A stretch of 64,000 nucleotides of DNA from Methanobrevibacter ruminantium M1 (GTDB lineage Archaea; Methanobacteriota; Methanobacteria; Methanobacteriales; Methanobacteriaceae), in assembly GCF_000024185.1 (NCBI RefSeq), contig NC_013790.1, positions 62,001 to 126,000 on the forward strand. The letters are read 5' to 3'. Numbering within the stretch: position 1 is the stretch's first letter; every line of letters starts with the position of its first letter. The position numbers and the translations under genes are program-made. The notes beneath the pieces were generated by a model. It saw only the letters and a program-made list of their open reading frames with translations, searched no databases and was not told the origin of the DNA. Below are positions 61,290 through 64,000 of this stretch, one piece after another.

Positions 61290-64000
61290 ATGACTAAAAA
61301 GAATCTTTTTTTAATTAGTTTAATACTACTAATTATTCTTACAATTGGTGCTGTCAGCGCAGCTGATGATTTATCTGCATCATCAGATCTGACAGTTGAA
61401 GATTCTGGAGAAGCCATAGCTACGGCTCCTGAAGAATCTGTTCTGATTAATGAAAATAATGGAGATTCGATTGCTGATAAGGGGCTTAGTGATCCTATCT
61501 CAAATGAAACTGCGAATATCGCAATAGATGAAAAGACTACAAATGATAAAGCTATTTCTGAAGAGGATAATTCCATTTATTCTAAAGACAAGGCTAATGT
61601 TCTTCGTGAAAATGAAACACCTGTTATTTTGACTATAAATGCTCCAAATATCTATTATGGTGAAACCGCTAATGTAACTGTTTCTGCAAGGTATGGGGCT
61701 GGGCCTTTAGCCAACAGTAGCATTAATCTTGCTCTTGATGGCGCAGCTGGTGAAAATATTTTAATTTTTGATGACGGTATTGCTCAAAAGAATTATACTG
61801 GTTTAGCTGCAGGCAATCATGCTGTTGTAGCATCCTTTAGCGGATATGGTCCTTATCCTTCTGCAAGTGCTTCAAAAAGCTTTGAAGTTTTAACCCCGAC
61901 AGTCAATATAGAGATAGAAGCTAATGATATCTATTATGGGGAAAGAGCTTATGTCACTCTTCATGTAACCTATGGAAACCAGCCTTTTGCCAATAATACT
62001 ATCCAAGTATCTCTTGATGGCCAAAGCAGTACAAGTTTTATCGTAGAGGATGATGGCAATATTCAAGTGACTTATTCCAATTTGGCTCTAGGCAGTCACA
62101 CTGTTTCAGCATACTTTAGCGGATATGGTCCTTATCCATCTGCAAGCGCTTCAAAAGACTTCAAGGTTTCAAAAAAGGAAACTGCTGTATCATTGAGCGT
62201 GTCCAATCCTCAGCTTGATAAGGGTGATGAGCTTCGTTTCACTCCTAGCGTAATTTCAAACGGATTTTATGTTATGGCTAATTCCTATTCCATTATGGTT
62301 GATGGCATGAGTAATTATTCTTATTGGACTGAAAACGGCACTTATTTCCTTTCAACTTCCTCTCTTAGTAGTGGAAATCATACTCTTACTGTAAGTTATG
62401 CTGGAGATGCGAGTTTCTTGCCTTCATCTGCAAATGCCACTTTCACAGTCAATTCTTACAAGGCCACTTTATCATTAATGATGATTGAAACAGAGCTTTA
62501 TCCGGGGGATGATTGTTATATTTTCATTGATCTCTATGACAGCAATACTCATCAGTCAATTGCAGCTAATATTACAGTAAGCGTTGGCAATAATTCTTAT
62601 CTGTATCCTATTCGAGTGAATTCAAGCTTTAATCTTCCTACTGATAATCTTGCTCCTGGAGTTTACAATGTAACTGCATTCTTTGATGGAAATGGTCTAT
62701 ATGATCCTGAAACTGCAGTTGGAACCTTGACTGTTCTTTCTAAGAAGGAAACTACTTTATCATTAAGCATATCCAATCCTGTTCTTAGTATTGGGGATGA
62801 GCTTCGTTTCATTCCTAGTTTAACTGGAGATGGGTCTTACATTTGGGGTGCTTCCTATACAATTAAGGTTGATGGCATGGGCAATCAGACTTGTAGGCTT
62901 GTTAACGATACTTATTTCCTTTCAACTTCCGATTTTGCGATTGGTAATCATGCCCTTACTGTAAGTTATGCTGGAAATGGTGAATACATGCCTTCATCTG
63001 CAACCGGTTATTTCGAAGTTACTCCTAAAAAGGCCAATTTATCATTAAACATGTTATCAACAGAGCTTTATCCTGGTGATGACTGTTATCTTTACATTTA
63101 TTTGACTGACAGCAATACTCATCAGTCAATTGCAGCGAATATTACAATAAGCGTTGGCAATAATTCTTATCCGTATCCTATTCGAGAGAATTCAAGCTTT
63201 AATCTTCCTACTGATAATCTTGCTCCTGGAGTTTACAATGTAACTGCATTCTATCCTGGAAATGATCTATACGGTCCTGAAACTGCAGTTGAAACCTTAA
63301 CAGTTATGGAGGAAAACGCTACAATCAAAACAGAAACCTATCTAAGCATAATTATGGCTTCTGGAGATAAATATCTTGGAGACAATATACCATTCTCAGT
63401 TAGCCGAACTCCATCTGGAGTTTCACTCTTTGGAGATAATTACATCTTTAGCATTGACGGAGTTGAGTCTCAAGATATATTCTATGAGAATTTCTCCTAT
63501 TTCATTGTAACTGAGAACCTTTCCCTTGGAAACCATAACCTTACAGCATATTATCCAGGAGATGAGATGTACTTGCCTTCATCTGCAAGTCAGAACTTCA
63601 CACTTATCTCTAGGCCTAAATCAGATGTCTTATTAAGCATAGAGGCAAATGACACTTTCATTGGAGAGGATGCGACTATTATAATCAATATGATTGATGA
63701 ATTAGGCAATCCTATTGATGGAGCTAACGTTTACCTTTATATGGATAATAAGGAATTTGCTCTTCCGTTAGTAAATGGTGTCGCTCAATTCTCCTACTCT
63801 AATTTATCATTAGGCACATATCTAGTTAGCGCATTATTTAACGGAACTGAATACTATAATCCTGCAAACGCTTCTGCAAGCTTTGAAGTTCTAAATGCAA
63901 ACCTAACTGTAACCAAGGATAACTTCTTCCAATTCTTCAATAATAACGGAGTATTGAATACAAATGCAACTGACTTAAAATTTGTAGGTGAATTTAATGA
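61290..64000 (+). CDS. Large adhesin-like protein with Ig-like repeats, 3' end outside window
   Basis: The frame is open from the ATG at 61281/61284/61290 to the window end, at least 900 residues. GGAAGATGAT lies before the ATG at 61290. The N-terminus is a signal peptide (MTKKNLFLISLILLIILTIGAVSA), followed by an acidic Ser/Glu/Asn-rich stretch and then at least eight Ig-like domains of 90-100 residues, each ending in a (Y/F)xPSSASxxFxV-type segment. Two 190-residue blocks (about residues 310-490 and 490-670) are near duplicates (GDELRFxPS, ELYPGDDCY, DSNTHQSIAANIT). The DNA of these blocks is similar enough to suggest recent duplication. Likely a surface adhesin; C-terminal anchoring cannot be seen. 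Confidence 0.88.
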   Translation, partial: MTKKNLFLISLILLIILTIGAVSAADDLSASSDLTVEDSGEAIATAPEESVLINENNGDSIADKGLSDPISNETANIAIDEKTTNDKAISEEDNSIYSKDKANVLRENETPVILTINAPNIYYGETANVTVSARYGAGPLANSSINLALDGAAGENILIFDDGIAQKNYTGLAAGNHAVVASFSGYGPYPSASASKSFEVLTPTVNIEIEANDIYYGERAYVTLHVTYGNQPFANNTIQVSLDGQSSTSFIVEDDGNIQVTYSNLALGSHTVSAYFSGYGPYPSASASKDFKVSKKETAVSLSVSNPQLDKGDELRFTPSVISNGFYVMANSYSIMVDGMSNYSYWTENGTYFLSTSSLSSGNHTLTVSYAGDASFLPSSANATFTVNSYKATLSLMMIETELYPGDDCYIFIDLYDSNTHQSIAANITVSVGNNSYLYPIRVNSSFNLPTDNLAPGVYNVTAFFDGNGLYDPETAVGTLTVLSKKETTLSLSISNPVLSIGDELRFIPSLTGDGSYIWGASYTIKVDGMGNQTCRLVNDTYFLSTSDFAIGNHALTVSYAGNGEYMPSSATGYFEVTPKKANLSLNMLSTELYPGDDCYLYIYLTDSNTHQSIAANITISVGNNSYPYPIRENSSFNLPTDNLAPGVYNVTAFYPGNDLYGPETAVETLTVMEENATIKTETYLSIIMASGDKYLGDNIPFSVSRTPSGVSLFGDNYIFSIDGVESQDIFYENFSYFIVTENLSLGNHNLTAYYPGDEMYLPSSASQNFTLISRPKSDVLLSIEANDTFIGEDATIIINMIDELGNPIDGANVYLYMDNKEFALPLVNGVAQFSYSNLSLGTYLVSALFNGTEYYNPANASASFEVLNANLTVTKDNFFQFFNNNGVLNTNATDLKFVGEFN

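Noticed and set aside
61238..61576. 112-residue minus-strand open frame
   Set aside because: It is antisense to the signal peptide and N-terminus of the large adhesin, whose plus-strand frame is open to the window end.

Overview
The window looks like chromosomal DNA of a rumen or gut Methanobrevibacter, close to M. ruminantium. The evidence is very low G+C with long AT-rich intergenic deserts, GGAGGTGAT-type Shine-Dalgarno sites, archaeal TATA boxes, large adhesin-like surface proteins, a DUF389 membrane protein, an NADP-dependent secondary alcohol dehydrogenase, and an NRPS locus whose layout (SpoIIE phosphatase, STAS protein, NRPS, MatE exporter) matches the one I recall from the M. ruminantium M1 genome paper. 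The species call is an inference.

Layout. 0-16 kb: a Leu/Asp repeat protein, small hypotheticals, a frameshifted 5TM sensor, a 14-TM drug-efflux transporter with a likely double operator, a DUF389 protein, a 1001-residue HEAT/beta-helix protein ending at an in-frame TAG, a candidate structured RNA, an array of palindromes, and a membrane-anchored alkaline-phosphatase-superfamily enzyme. 16-18.6 kb: a radical SAM activase overlapping a Cys-rich partner, then decayed genes. 18.7-25.4 kb: a minus-strand phage-derived island with an XkdF-like protein, a MuF-type head protein whose C-terminus carries a JAMM-like HxH...SxxD motif, a small gene just downstream, a three-gene cluster of unknown function with a PIN-like protein, and a decayed second copy of the JAMM-like region with its own small downstream gene. 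25.5-30.3 kb: an McrB-like AAA+ protein and a DUF2357-type nuclease, probably a Type IV-like restriction system. 30.4-35.8 kb: an adhesin with a papain-like domain, the alcohol dehydrogenase and tRNA-Gln(CUG).

35.8-38.5 kb holds no gene. It is a degenerate satellite with a unit of about 12 bp. 38.7-51.6 kb is the secondary-metabolite locus: a membrane SpoIIE-type phosphatase and a STAS antagonist (minus strand) diverge from a two-module NRPS (C-A-T-C-A-T-reductase) followed by a MatE exporter and an anti-sigma-kinase-like domain split across the exporter's end. Phosphatase, antagonist and kinase-like domain together resemble a partner-switching circuit that could tune synthesis or export of a reductively released dipeptide. 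52-64 kb: the intact 5TM sensor paralogue, two adhesin-like proteins (the second leaves the window), and an accessory block with a DUF4062-ATPase, a frameshifted BRO/antirepressor-like gene and a DUF4143 ATPase.

Two patterns run through the window. Intergenic regions carry many short tandem duplications (units about 27-61 bp). Several genes are broken by single-base shifts or single stop codons, which means either active decay or uncorrected indels in the assembly; read coverage would separate these.
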